A DNA stretch of 64,000 nt. Source: Parvibaculaceae bacterium (GTDB lineage: Bacteria; Pseudomonadota; Alphaproteobacteria; Parvibaculales; Parvibaculaceae). This document shows positions 9,185 through 22,474 of this stretch, in pieces. Made by a program: the position numbers and the translations under genes. The stretch's first letter is position 1. Every line of letters starts with the position of its first letter. The notes under the pieces are model-generated. The model saw nothing but the letters and a program-made list of their open reading frames with translations, did not search any database and was not told the DNA's origin. Location of the stretch: NCBI GenBank assembly GCA_019636015.1, contig JAHBYJ010000001.1, positions 310,001 to 374,000 on the forward strand, in the 5' to 3' direction.

Positions 9185-10134
9185 GCGAGACAGATACGGA
9201 AACCGGCGAGAAGAAGAAATCCCTCTTCCAGCGGATGAAGGAAGGGCTGACGCGCTCGACGAAAAGCCTGTCGGACGGCGTCACCGGCATTTTCACGAAA
9301 CGCAAGCTCGATGCGGCGACGCTGGAAGAGCTGGAAGAGCTGCTGATCTCCGCCGATCTCGGCCTCGATGCCGCCGCCGCCGTGACGGAAGCCGTGGGCA
9401 AGGATCGCTACGACAAGGAAGTGAGCCCGGAGGAAATCCGCGTGATCCTTGCCGGCGAAATCGCGAAAGTGCTGAAGCCCGTCGAGCAGCCGCTGGCGAT
9501 CGACACGACGAAAAAACCCTTCGTCATCCTGATGGCGGGCGTGAACGGTGCGGGCAAGACGACGACCATCGGCAAGATCGGCGCGAAACTGAAAGCGGAA
9601 GGCAAGAGCGTGATGCTCGCGGCGGGCGACACCTTCCGCGCGGCCGCTGTGGAGCAGCTCAAGATCTGGGGCTCGCGCATCGGCGCGCCGGTCTGCGCCA
9701 CGAAGATCGGCGGCGATGCGGCGGGCCTTGCCTATGAAGCGTTGGCGCGGGCGAAGGACGAAGGCGCGGATGTGCTGATGATCGACACGGCAGGCCGCCT
9801 GCAGAACAAGGCGGACCTGATGGCCGAGCTTGAAAAGGTGATCCGCGTGATGCGGAAGCTCGACCCGGAAGCGCCGCATGCCGCCCTTCTCGTGCTGGAC
9901 GCGACGACGGGGCAGAATGCCGTCAACCAGGTCGAGATTTTCGGCAAGGTCGCGGGCATAACGGGTCTTGTGGTGACGAAGCTCGACGGCACGGCGCGGG
10001 GCGGCATCCTTGTCGCCATTGCGCGGAAATTCGGCCTGCCGGTTCATATGATCGGCGTCGGCGAGGGGATCGACGACCTGCAGGACTTCAGCGCCGAAGC
10101 CTATGCAAAGGCGATTACCGGCGCCGCCGCCTGA
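9181..10134 (+). CDS. ftsY: Signal recognition particle receptor
   Basis: FtsY is the membrane-associated GTPase that docks the Ffh-ribosome complex. The 317-residue product starts at GTG 9181, overlapping the mtaB stop. A short charged N-terminus is followed by the N domain with KSLFQRMKEGLTRS. The P-loop GVNGAGKTT is near 119-127, with DTFRAAAVEQL, DTAGRLQNK and TKLDGTARGG. The long acidic A domain of E. coli FtsY is missing, as in many alphaproteobacteria. Confidence 0.97.
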   Translation: MSETDTETGEKKKSLFQRMKEGLTRSTKSLSDGVTGIFTKRKLDAATLEELEELLISADLGLDAAAAVTEAVGKDRYDKEVSPEEIRVILAGEIAKVLKPVEQPLAIDTTKKPFVILMAGVNGAGKTTTIGKIGAKLKAEGKSVMLAAGDTFRAAAVEQLKIWGSRIGAPVCATKIGGDAAGLAYEALARAKDEGADVLMIDTAGRLQNKADLMAELEKVIRVMRKLDPEAPHAALLVLDATTGQNAVNQVEIFGKVAGITGLVVTKLDGTARGGILVAIARKFGLPVHMIGVGEGIDDLQDFSAEAYAKAITGAAA

Positions 10135-10184
10135 TCCATGACGGCCGGCGCTGCGTAGGACAATTGGGAAACGGAAGGCAGCAT

Positions 10185-10805
10185 ATGAGCGACACGGAAG
10201 CCCAGAAGACTCATGGCGGCATGTCGGCCTCGCAATGGGTCCGCATGGCGATCGAGCTTGGGCCGCTTGCCGTCTTCTTCATCCTGAATTCGCGCGCCCA
10301 TGCCCTTTTCGGCAATGTGGAAGCGCAGAACATCTTCTATGCGACCGGCGGCTTCATGGTCGCAACGGTGATTTCGCTTTCCTATTCCTATGCGAAGTTC
10401 CGCCGCATCCCGACCATGCCGCTCGTCTCCGGCATCTTCGTTCTCGTCTTCGGCGCGCTCACCATCTATCTGCAGGACGAACTCTTCATCAAGGTGAAGC
10501 CGACCATCGTGAATGCGCTCTTCGCGGGCGCACTGCTCGGCGCCGCCGCCTTCGGCAAGCCGATCATGAAGCAGCTTTTCGACGGCGCCTTCGACCTCAC
10601 CGACAAGGGCTGGATGGTGCTCACCGTGCGCTGGGGCCTGTTCTTCGTCTTTCTCGGCGTCGTCAATGAAGTGGTGTGGCGGAATTTCTCGACCGACTTC
10701 TGGGTGAGCTTCAAACTCTTCGGCGTGATGCCGCTCACCATGATCTTCGGTCTGGCGCAGATTCCGGTGCTGACGAAATATGCGCCGCCGAAGAGCGGCG
10801 ACTGA
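10185..10805 (+). CDS. Inner membrane septation protein A family (IspZ/YciB)
   Basis: A 206-residue multipass inner-membrane protein. Conserved IspZ features include the LGPLAVFFILNSRA helix, YSYAKFRRIPTMPL, LTIYLQDELFIKVKPTIVN, and the WMVLTVRWGLFFVFLGVVNE helix. The family is needed for normal septation in Shigella and affects cell envelope integrity in E. coli. The ATG at 10185 has GGAAGG upstream. It follows ftsY by 50 bases and is convergent with the transporter gene, with only 7 bases between the stops. Confidence 0.93.
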   Translation: MSDTEAQKTHGGMSASQWVRMAIELGPLAVFFILNSRAHALFGNVEAQNIFYATGGFMVATVISLSYSYAKFRRIPTMPLVSGIFVLVFGALTIYLQDELFIKVKPTIVNALFAGALLGAAAFGKPIMKQLFDGAFDLTDKGWMVLTVRWGLFFVFLGVVNEVVWRNFSTDFWVSFKLFGVMPLTMIFGLAQIPVLTKYAPPKSGD

Positions 10806-10812
10806 GCGGCCC

Positions 10813-12462
<1,650 letters not shown>

Positions 12463-12535
12463 GAATCGTTCCCCCGTTTGAGCCCGGGGAGAAGATGCCG
12501 CGAAAGCAGGCACAATTCCAGAGCCTGCCCTGCCC

Positions 12536-13156
12536 TCAGAGGCCCGGCACGGGACGTTTCGGGAACAGATTGCCGTTTTCACCGTCGGGATTTGTGAATG
12601 GTGCGATGACGGATTTGTCCATCACCGAACGGAACTGCGTCAGCGCCCAATAGACGCTCGGAAAGGCGAGTTCTTCCCAGGGGATGTCGTCCCATTCGAA
12701 AAGAGCCACCTCGAGGCTCTCCTCGCCCGCCGAAAAGGAGGGCGACTTCAGTTCCGCGCGATACATGATCTGCACCTGCGCGATACGCGGAATATTGTAG
12801 ATGGCGAGGAGATCGCGCAGCACGATGTCGGCGTTCGCCTCCTCTCTCGCCTCGCGGCGCGCGCCTTCCTCCGTCGTCTCGCCCTGCTCCATGAAGCCCG
12901 CAGGCAGCGTCCAGAAGCCGCGGCGGGGCTCGATGGCGCGGCGGCACAACATGAATTTTCCGTCATGTGTGACGACGGAACCGACCACAATCTTCGGATT
13001 TACATAGTGAATGAAGCCGCAGCGGTCGCAGATATCGCGCGGCAGACTGTCTCCGGATGGTACGCGGCGCGAAAAGGCGACATCGGCTTCCGCGCCCGTT
13101 TCGCGCGGCTTTGCCTCGGCGGGCATCTTGCCCCTTGTTTCTGACTTGTCTGACAT
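12536..13156 (-). CDS. Nudix hydrolase with N-terminal Cys pair
   Basis: A 206-residue Nudix protein. The box GX5EX7REX2EE spans residues 87-106 (GFMEQGE then REAREE), coordinating divalent metal for cleavage of nucleoside diphosphates linked to another moiety. A CDRCGFIHYVNPK segment at 43-55 resembles half of a zinc ribbon as in NudC-like or ADP-ribose pyrophosphatase proteins, but only one CxxC is present. The first 40 residues are charged and probably disordered. The ribosome binding site is weak, so ATG 13126 at residue 11 is an alternative start. The substrate is unknown. Confidence 0.87.
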   Translation of the reverse strand: MSDKSETRGKMPAEAKPRETGAEADVAFSRRVPSGDSLPRDICDRCGFIHYVNPKIVVGSVVTHDGKFMLCRRAIEPRRGFWTLPAGFMEQGETTEEGARREAREEANADIVLRDLLAIYNIPRIAQVQIMYRAELKSPSFSAGEESLEVALFEWDDIPWEELAFPSVYWALTQFRSVMDKSVIAPFTNPDGENGNLFPKRPVPGL

Positions 13157-13529
13157 GACTTCGAAAAATGCCCGTCTTGACTTGTTGGTCCGCCTACGGA
13201 AATAAGCGAATTATAAACTTTGTTGCCCGAATGCGATAAGCGGCTGGAGAATATTTGGCTTTCTCTGCACACCGTATCGCGAAATTCCGCGCACAGACCT
13301 GTTTGCGGAATATTGTCTCTTTCCGCCGCTTCGCCCTTGCAAGAGCATGGGGTGCGGGTGCATATGATGATAAAGCGCAGGCCCGGCCGCGGCCATAGAA
13401 ACGCCGCGAAGAGGCGCAAGGATCACGCGTCAGGATCAGGCGCAAGGAACAATCCCCCATGGGGCCCCCGGAAGGGCCGCGCCCCAGTGAGGCCCGCTCC
13501 GGGCCCGTATACGCCAGAGGACAGAACAA
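13157..13529. other. Divergent intergenic region between Nudix and marR genes
   Basis: 373 bases with no credible gene, lying between divergently transcribed genes, so it should hold both promoters. It contains an inverted repeat ATTCCGC (13284-13290) / GCGGAAT (13305-13311), a possible operator or hairpin. GC-rich self-complementary sequence lies close to the marR start. No promoter boxes stand out with good spacing. Confidence 0.4.
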
Positions 13530-14060
13530 ATGGCAGCCAGGAAACAAACCGGAAGTTTCGACCTCGAGAATTCGCTGAGCCATTTGCTGCGCCGTGCACA
13601 ACAATTCGCCTATGAGCAATTCGTGCAGCAGATGGGTGCAAGCTCGCTCACACCCCGCCAGTTCATCGTGCTGTTTGCCGTGAACGAGGAAGAGGGCCTC
13701 AGCCAGACCGATCTCGTGAACCGCACGGGCATCGACCGCTCGACGCTTGCCGACATGATCAGCCGCATGATCAAGAACGGCCTTCTCGCCCGCAAGCGCA
13801 CCGCCGAAGACGCCCGCGCCAATTCGGTGCGCCTCACCGCCGCCGGCCGCCGCGCGCTGAAAGGGGCGATGCCGAAGGCGCTTGCCGCCGAAAAGGCGCT
13901 GCTCGATGCGCTGCCGAAGGGCGTGCAGAACGAACTCCTGAAGGCGCTCGGCCACCTCAATTCCGCGATCGAGGGCATGAAGGTCGAGGAAGAGGCGCCG
14001 AAGCCCCGCAAGAAGCCGGCGGCGAAGAAGCCCGCCACGCGCCGCAAGAAGGCCGCCTGA
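13530..14060 (+). CDS. MarR family transcriptional regulator with lysine-rich C-terminal tail
   Basis: A 176-residue winged-helix regulator. The N-terminal dimerisation helix (LSHLLRRAQQFAYEQF) is followed by LTPRQFIVLFAV, the recognition helix region GIDRSTLADMISRMIKNGLL, and the wing RKRTAEDARANSVRLTAAG. The MarR fold ends near residue 150. The last 24 residues are Lys/Ala/Pro/Arg-rich (KKPAAKKPATRRKKAA), like a histone H1 tail. GAGGAC precedes the ATG at proper spacing. It is divergent from the Nudix gene and convergent with ccmG. The ligand and targets are unknown. Confidence 0.9.
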   Translation: MAARKQTGSFDLENSLSHLLRRAQQFAYEQFVQQMGASSLTPRQFIVLFAVNEEEGLSQTDLVNRTGIDRSTLADMISRMIKNGLLARKRTAEDARANSVRLTAAGRRALKGAMPKALAAEKALLDALPKGVQNELLKALGHLNSAIEGMKVEEEAPKPRKKPAAKKPATRRKKAA

Positions 14061-14096
14061 TCCCGCGCTTGCGGGCGGCGCGGCCGGGGTGAAGCC

Positions 14097-14648
14097 TCAA
14101 GATCGCGCCGCCCTGAGCGCCGGCAGGATTTCTTCCGCGATCGCTTCGGGCGTCAGCGGCCCGACATGCTTCAGGGCAATGCGCCCTTTCCCGTCCACGA
14201 TATAGGTTTCCGGCACTCCATAGACGCCCCAGTCGATGGCGGCGCGGCCATTTGCATCCGCGCCGATCCGCTCGAACGGATTGCCGAGCTCGGCGAGGAA
14301 ACGCCGTGCGGCGGCGGGATCGTCCTTGTAGTTGATGCCGTAGAGCGGCACGTCGGCGACGCGCTGCAGCTCCACGAGAAGCGGCATCTCGGTGCGGCAG
14401 GGCACGCACCATGACGCCCAGACATTGACGATGACGGGACCGCCCTGGCCGAAATCCGCGGTCTCAAGCCCCGGCCTGTCGAGCCCCTCGACCGCGGCAA
14501 GCTGGAATTCGGGCACATAACGCCCGATCAGCGCGGAGGGCACTTTCGACGGATCGCCACCGCGATAGATCGCGACATAGAAGACGCCCGCGAGCACCAG
14601 AAAGAAAATCACCGGCAGCAGCGCCGCCAGCCGGAATCGTGAATTCAA
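14097..14648 (-). CDS. ccmG: Cytochrome c biogenesis thiol:disulfide interchange protein
   Basis: Periplasmic membrane-anchored thioredoxin-like protein (DsbE) that reduces apocytochrome c before heme attachment. The 183-residue product has an N-terminal transmembrane anchor (LLPVIFFLVLAGVFY). The active site WCVPC has Cys81 and Cys84. The thioredoxin cis-proline region is GVPETYIVDGKG. It is the last gene of the ccm cluster; its ATG overlaps the ccmD stop by 4 bases. Confidence 0.96.
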   Translation of the reverse strand: MNSRFRLAALLPVIFFLVLAGVFYVAIYRGGDPSKVPSALIGRYVPEFQLAAVEGLDRPGLETADFGQGGPVIVNVWASWCVPCRTEMPLLVELQRVADVPLYGINYKDDPAAARRFLAELGNPFERIGADANGRAAIDWGVYGVPETYIVDGKGRIALKHVGPLTPEAIAEEILPALRAARS

Positions 14649-14845
14649 CGGTCGTCCTCTCGGGCTGGCGCGGCGGCGCGGCGAACACGCCCGCCCGCGG
14701 CCTTCTCAAGTTTGTCGGCAAGCGACGACTGCCGCCGCCAATCGGAAAGGCTCTGCCAGACAAGCGCAGCGACCACCGCCGCAGCAAGCCCGTAGCATGT
14801 CCAGACATAGGCGGCGTACCCGCCCATATGGAAAAACTCCGCCAT
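14645..14845 (-). CDS. ccmD: Heme exporter protein D
   Basis: Small single-pass membrane protein needed for release of holo-CcmE from the CcmABC complex. The 66-residue product has MAEFFHMGGYAAYVWTCYG, the standard CcmD opening, then one transmembrane helix and a basic cytoplasmic tail. GGAGG lies 9 bases before ATG 14845. It starts 4 bases after the ccmC stop and overlaps ccmG. Confidence 0.9.
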   Translation of the reverse strand: MAEFFHMGGYAAYVWTCYGLAAAVVAALVWQSLSDWRRQSSLADKLEKAAGGRVRRAAAPAREDDR

Positions 14846-14849
14846 CGCG

Positions 14850-15602
14850 TCACGCCTCCCCTTCATCGGCGCGCGCGAGGCGCAGATTGCGCACCCGTCG
14901 GCGCATGATCTCCGCCCGCATCCGCACGAGATGCAGCGTGAAGAAGAGCAGCGTGAAGCCCGCCGCCATCAGACCGAGCGGCAGCAGCATGGCGGGCGCG
15001 ATGGTCGGCCCGTCCATGCGGAAAACGGAAGCCGGCTGGTGCAGCGTGTTCCACCAGACGACGGAATAGCGGATCACCGGAATGTTGATCGCACCGGCAA
15101 GCGCGAGCACGGCGGCCGCGCGCGCGGCGCGCAAGGGATCCTCGATCGTCGCCCAGAGGGCCATATAGCCGAGATAGAGAAAGAAGAGGACGAGGACGGA
15201 GGTCATCCGCGCATCCCATTCCCACCACGTACCCCACATCGGCTTGCCCCAGAGCGAGCCGGTGGCGAGCGCGAGAAAGGTGAAGGCCGCGCCGATGGGC
15301 GCCGCCGACTTCGCCGCCACATCGGCAAGCGGATGGCGGAAGATGAGCGCGACGGCGGAGGCGAGCGCCATCACCGAATAGCCGAGCATGGCAAGCCAGG
15401 CGGATGGCACATGCACATACATGATGCGCACCGTCTCGCCCTGCTGATAATCGGGCGGCGAATTGAAAAGCGCGAACCAGAGCCCGGCGCCAAGCGTCAG
15501 CAGCGTCAGCGCCCAGAGCGGCGCAAGCAGCCGGTCCGACAGCGCCATGAAGCGCGCCGGATTGGCATAGGCATGGAATTTCTGCGCGGCGGTGAGGCTC
15601 AT
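14850..15602 (-). CDS. ccmC: Heme exporter protein C
   Basis: Inner-membrane protein that loads heme onto CcmE. The 250-residue product has six predicted helices. The tryptophan-rich periplasmic heme-handling motif GTWWEWDARMTS is present, with the conserved histidines in YVHVPSAW and NTLHQP. The start at ATG 15602 gives MSLTAAQKFHAYANP; the much longer upstream frame overlaps ccmB and ccmA antisense frames and is not coding. Confidence 0.95.
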   Translation of the reverse strand: MSLTAAQKFHAYANPARFMALSDRLLAPLWALTLLTLGAGLWFALFNSPPDYQQGETVRIMYVHVPSAWLAMLGYSVMALASAVALIFRHPLADVAAKSAAPIGAAFTFLALATGSLWGKPMWGTWWEWDARMTSVLVLFFLYLGYMALWATIEDPLRAARAAAVLALAGAINIPVIRYSVVWWNTLHQPASVFRMDGPTIAPAMLLPLGLMAAGFTLLFFTLHLVRMRAEIMRRRVRNLRLARADEGEA

Positions 15603-15694
15603 GGGAAGCCATTTAGCGCGGGGGGCTTGCGGAGGGCAAGCCGCATGGGCAGGCATTTTGCCGCGCCGGAGCAAACTCGCCGGAAGCCCCCGGT

Positions 15695-16372
15695 TCAGCG
15701 CAAAATGGCGCGAAGGGCGGCCGCCGCCCCGAGCGGGCCGATGGCGATGGCGGCGAGCGTGATCGCGCCGAGAAAGAGGAGCGCCTGGCGCGCCGCCTGC
15801 CCCTCGAAGCCCACGGCCGCCGCCTCGACCGCACCGACGCCGAAAATCAGCACCGGCACATAGAAGGGCAGCACCAGAAGCGAGGCGAGAAGCCCGCCCC
15901 GCCTGACGCCCACGGTGAGCGCGGCGCCGACCGCGCCGATAAAGCTCAAGGCCGGGGTGCCCACGAGCATGGCAAGCATGAGCCAGGGCATGGTTTCGGG
16001 CGGCAGGTTGAGCAGGATGCCGAGCACGGGGGCTGCGATGACGAGCGGGAGGCCCGTCACGACCCAATGCGCGAGCGATTTCGCAACCGCAACAAGCTCG
16101 AGCGGCAGCGGCCCCATGGAAAGGAGGTCGAAGCTCCCATCCTCCACATCCGCCTGGAACATGCGGTCGAGCGTGAGCAGCGAGGCGAGCAGCAGCCCGA
16201 CCCAGAGCATGCCGGGCGCGAGAAGTTCCAGCACCGGCCTGTCCGGACCGACGCCGAGCGGCACGATGGCGACGACGGTCAGAAAGAAGAAGACCGCCAT
16301 GCCGCCGCCCCCGCCGATACCGGCGGCGAGCCGGATGTCGCGGGCGACAAGGGCGAGAAAGGCGCGCCTCAC
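15695..16372 (-). CDS. ccmB: Heme exporter protein B
   Basis: Membrane subunit of the CcmABCD complex. The 225-residue product has the CcmB features FLTVVAIVPLGVGP, LLASLLTLDRMFQADVEDG and the ALTVGVRRGGLLASLLVLP region, with six predicted transmembrane helices. It starts at GTG 16372, overlapping the ccmA stop by 4 bases (GTGA). The start is supported by the fit of MRRAFLALVARD to the family N-terminus. Confidence 0.95.
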   Translation of the reverse strand: MRRAFLALVARDIRLAAGIGGGGGMAVFFFLTVVAIVPLGVGPDRPVLELLAPGMLWVGLLLASLLTLDRMFQADVEDGSFDLLSMGPLPLELVAVAKSLAHWVVTGLPLVIAAPVLGILLNLPPETMPWLMLAMLVGTPALSFIGAVGAALTVGVRRGGLLASLLVLPFYVPVLIFGVGAVEAAAVGFEGQAARQALLFLGAITLAAIAIGPLGAAAALRAILR

Positions 16373-16998
16373 GATGCCATCTCCCGTGTGAGCCGGAGTT
16401 CGGCGGCGCCCTGAAGCCCGAGATCGAGATGCGTCGCCGCGACGATGATGCCGCCGCCCGCAAGATGGGCGGCCATGAAATCGCGGAGCCGCGCGACGCT
16501 TGCCGCATCAAGCGCAACACTCGGCTCGTCGAGAAGCCAGAGCGGGCGCGGCGCGACCGCAAGCCGCGCCAGCGACAGGCGCCGCTTCTGCCCGGCGGAG
16601 AGATAGGCGACGGGAAGATCGGCGAGCGGCGCGAGCGCCATGGCCTGAAGCGCCGCGTCGGGCGAGGCCGCATCGCCCGCGCCGAGAAAGGCGCGCCAGA
16701 AACGCAGCGTTTCAATCACACTCATCATGGGCTTCAGCCCGTCGAGATGACCGACATAATGGGACTGCTCGGCAATACCGCATTCGGGATCGCCGCCTGT
16801 CAGCGCCACTTCGCCTTGCTCGACTTCGAGAAGCCCCGCGATCTGCCGCAACAGGCTCGACTTGCCGGCGCCGTTCGGCCCCGTCAGCACCAGCGCATGG
16901 CCCGCCCCGACCTCGAAGGAAAGCCCCTCGAAGACGAGCCGCCCGCCCCGGATGCAGGCAAGATCGCGCGCGGCGAGACGAAGATCAGATGTCGTCAA
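16369..16998 (-). CDS. ccmA: Heme exporter ATP-binding protein
   Basis: ATPase of the CcmABCD complex that powers release of holo-CcmE. The product has the Walker A GPNGAGKSS, the signature YLSAGQKRRLSLARL and the Walker B LWLLDEP. No ATG is available near the expected N-terminus. TTG 16998 (209 residues) lies behind AGGGGCGG and overlaps the crotonase stop by 14 bases; TTG 17028 is the alternative. Overlaps with ccmB and the crotonase gene imply a single transcript. Confidence 0.93.
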   Translation of the reverse strand: MTTSDLRLAARDLACIRGGRLVFEGLSFEVGAGHALVLTGPNGAGKSSLLRQIAGLLEVEQGEVALTGGDPECGIAEQSHYVGHLDGLKPMMSVIETLRFWRAFLGAGDAASPDAALQAMALAPLADLPVAYLSAGQKRRLSLARLAVAPRPLWLLDEPSVALDAASVARLRDFMAAHLAGGGIIVAATHLDLGLQGAAELRLTREMAS

Positions 16999-17788
16999 AG
17001 CTGCCGCCCCTGCCCTTGCCGGACGCAAACCGCGCCGCGCCCTTCAGCGTTTCGCCGGAGGCGAGCACCTTGCGGCCATGCTCGAATTCATTGGCGAGCG
17101 CGAGATCGTAGGGAAGGTCCCATTGCTCATGAGCCGACATGCGGTCATGCCGGAGGCAGAGCTGCGGGAAACGGGAAATATCGAGCGCGAGCTGCTCCGC
17201 CGCCTCGCGGGCCCGGCCCTTCGGCACGACGCGATTGGCAAGCCCCATCTGAAGCGCTTCTTCCGCATTCACGGGCCGCCCGGTGAGAATGAGATCCATC
17301 GCGCGGGCATGGCCGATAAGGCGCGGCAGGCGCACGGTTCCGCCGTCGATCAGCGGCACGCCCCAGCGGCGGCAGAAGACGCCCATCACCGCGTCTTCTT
17401 CCACCACGCGCATGTCGCACCAGAGCGCGAGTTCGAGCCCGCCGGCGACCGCATGGCCGGAAATCGCGCCGATCACCGGCTTGTTGAGAATCATTCGCGA
17501 CGGGCCCATGGGTCCGTCATCGGCGAGGCGCGTGAAATCGGCACCCGTTGCGGGGGGCACGGAGCGATTTCCCTTCCCCGTGGACACGGCCTTGAGGTCC
17601 GCGCCCGCACAGAAGGCGCCGCCCTCGCCGCAAAAGACGGCGACAAGCGCCTCCTCGTCCCCTTCGAAAGCGAGAAAGGCATCCGCGAGTTCTTCCGCCG
17701 TGGCGCGGTCGACAGCGTTCTTCACCTGCGGACGGTCCAGAATGACAGTTGTGACAGGACCTTTTTTCTCGACGCGAACCGAAGCCAT
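16985..17788 (-). CDS. Crotonase family protein (enoyl-CoA hydratase/isomerase)
   Basis: A 267-residue crotonase-fold protein. The oxyanion-hole segments are GGAFCAGADLKA and GHAVAGGLELALWCD. A further crotonase feature is the GVPLIDGGTVRLPRLIG loop. One glutamate used by classical hydratases appears replaced: the second site reads FCRRWGVPLIDGG, with Asp in the acidic position. The exact reaction (hydration, isomerisation or hydrolysis) is therefore uncertain. It lies directly upstream of ccmA and overlaps it, although no metabolic link to heme export is obvious. Confidence 0.88.
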   Translation of the reverse strand: MASVRVEKKGPVTTVILDRPQVKNAVDRATAEELADAFLAFEGDEEALVAVFCGEGGAFCAGADLKAVSTGKGNRSVPPATGADFTRLADDGPMGPSRMILNKPVIGAISGHAVAGGLELALWCDMRVVEEDAVMGVFCRRWGVPLIDGGTVRLPRLIGHARAMDLILTGRPVNAEEALQMGLANRVVPKGRAREAAEQLALDISRFPQLCLRHDRMSAHEQWDLPYDLALANEFEHGRKVLASGETLKGAARFASGKGRGGSFDDI

Positions 17789-17848
17789 TGCCGCCTCCTC
17801 ACCTGCTGTCCGATGCTGATTATCACGCCTTGCGCGGAAGGCGAAGCA

Positions 17849-17877
17849 TGGTCAACGCTGGCGAAAGTCATTATAGT
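17849..17877 (+). promoter_or_regulatory. Candidate promoter of the aconitase gene
   Basis: TGGTCA and TATAGT separated by exactly 17 bases, a reasonable sigma-70-like pair for an alphaproteobacterium. It lies about 140 bases upstream of the aconitase start, in the divergent region with the crotonase gene. Confidence 0.4.
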
Positions 17878-17936
17878 CCGCCGCGAAAAGCATCCAGGTT
17901 CCAGGCTCGAAAGCGGCGGCGAAAAGGGCTGAGGCA

Positions 17937-17955
17937 CATGCGGATTTTCCGCATG
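17937..17955 (+). promoter_or_regulatory. Inverted repeat in the aconitase leader
   Basis: CATGCGG-ATTTT-CCGCATG, a perfect 7-base inverted repeat with a 5-base loop, 65 bases before the aconitase start. It could be an operator or an mRNA hairpin. The loop is not the CAGUGN loop of animal iron-responsive elements, and there is no T-run for termination. Confidence 0.4.
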
Positions 17956-18019
17956 CGCGGCACCGCCTCAAATCCTCCCGCATGACGCCCGGACCGCGCA
18001 TCACCGAGGACGACAAGCG

Positions 18020-21295
<3,276 letters not shown>

Positions 21296-21316
21296 GGCGG
21301 AAGCCATAGAAACGAA

Positions 21317-21347
21317 AAGGGCGCCCTGCGGGGCGCCCTTTTTTATT
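21317..21347 (+). terminator. Rho-independent terminator after acnA
   Basis: Perfect 10-base stem AAGGGCGCCC / GGGCGCCCTT with a TGCG loop, followed by TTTTATT. It lies 22 bases after the acnA stop. The left side is A-rich, so it may also stop the convergent DUF4340 operon. Confidence 0.9.
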
Positions 21348-21364
21348 GCCTGTCGCGACGGCTC

Positions 21365-22468
21365 CTATTCGGCCTGGTCGAACATCGCATCCGCCGGGCC
21401 CGCCTCGCGGGTCAGCACGTCGATGGTCTGGGTGAGCTGGCCGCTCACCTCCTGCGGCAGCTTGTAGGTCCAGGGCGAGAGGCGCCGGTTGAGATCTTCG
21501 GCACGGAGCGCCGCTTCCTCGCTCTCGCCTTCGGCCGTGAACTTCGCCCAGAGCGCGCCGCCCTGCCCGCCCATATGCATGGTGAGCACCATGCCATCGA
21601 AAGTCTCGACAACGACGCGGGGACCATCCTCCGGCATGTCGAGCGTATCGGCAGGCGCCACATCGTCGAATGTCGCCTCGAGCAGCGCCGTGGCCGACTT
21701 GTTGGTGACGGGCGCGCCGCGCGAGACGCGGCCTTCGGGAATATTCACGAGGGCGAAGTCGGCCGCTTCCGCGTCCGCCCGCTCCATCACCACCGGCCTT
21801 TCCGTGCCGGCCCAGAGCGTGACCCGCGCCACATCCTCGCGCGGAATATCGACGAAAGTCGTGTCGAGCCAGTCGAAGGCGCCCTTGTGCAGCGGCAGCC
21901 GCCCGCGCGCGAGCCAGGTCTCGTCCTCGCCGTCGCGGCGCACATAGACAAGGCCCTCGCCCTTCACATCGACCGCGCGCTCCGGCACCTTGCCGACGAG
22001 CAGCCCGGCCATGCGCTCATCGCCGCTGAAAAGTTCGACGCGGATCGCCGAGCCGATATCTTCCGGCTTCATCAGACCGAGATTGCGGTGCCATTCGGGA
22101 TTGGCCGTGCGCGGCTCATAGGCCTCGATATTGCCCATGCCGAGCAGCACATTGCGCACGAGCTCCTCGCTGGCCGGATAACCGCCGCGCGACTCGACGC
22201 CCCAGACGCCTTCGGCATTGCGGCGGAGCGAGACGACCTCCTCCCCGCCCATGCCGCGGCTCGAGGTGTAGACGATGCGGTCCGCGCGGTCGAGCCGCGT
22301 TGCAAGACCTTCGAAGAGCGGGTGCGGCACGAAATTCGAGCGCACGCTGCTTTCATCGTTCACCACCGCGATGATCGCGGCGACGAGAACGGCCAGCGTG
22401 ACGGCGGCCAGCAGCACGAGATTGCGCAGCGGCCTGTTCTCCATGAAGGAAGCGGTGGAGGCGGTCAT
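21365..22468 (-). CDS. DUF4340 domain protein of a Gld-like ABC system
   Basis: A 367-residue protein with an N-terminal transmembrane helix (LVLLAAVTLAVLVAAIIAVV) and a large periplasmic part. The pattern of repeated strands, with VWGVESRGGYPAS, LLVGKVPER and LWARGRLPLH-like segments, fits DUF4340. Proteins of this family are usually encoded next to GldG-type ABC auxiliary proteins, as here. It starts 6 bases after the upstream gene stops, so it is the last gene of a four-gene operon. Its molecular role is not known. Confidence 0.83.
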   Translation of the reverse strand: MTASTASFMENRPLRNLVLLAAVTLAVLVAAIIAVVNDESSVRSNFVPHPLFEGLATRLDRADRIVYTSSRGMGGEEVVSLRRNAEGVWGVESRGGYPASEELVRNVLLGMGNIEAYEPRTANPEWHRNLGLMKPEDIGSAIRVELFSGDERMAGLLVGKVPERAVDVKGEGLVYVRRDGEDETWLARGRLPLHKGAFDWLDTTFVDIPREDVARVTLWAGTERPVVMERADAEAADFALVNIPEGRVSRGAPVTNKSATALLEATFDDVAPADTLDMPEDGPRVVVETFDGMVLTMHMGGQGGALWAKFTAEGESEEAALRAEDLNRRLSPWTYKLPQEVSGQLTQTIDVLTREAGPADAMFDQAE

Positions 22469-22474
22469 TGCAGG

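Noticed and set aside
17937..17955. Iron-responsive element controlling aconitase
   Set aside because: The loop is ATTTT and there is no bulged C five bases below, so it does not fit the known element. It is listed only as an inverted repeat.
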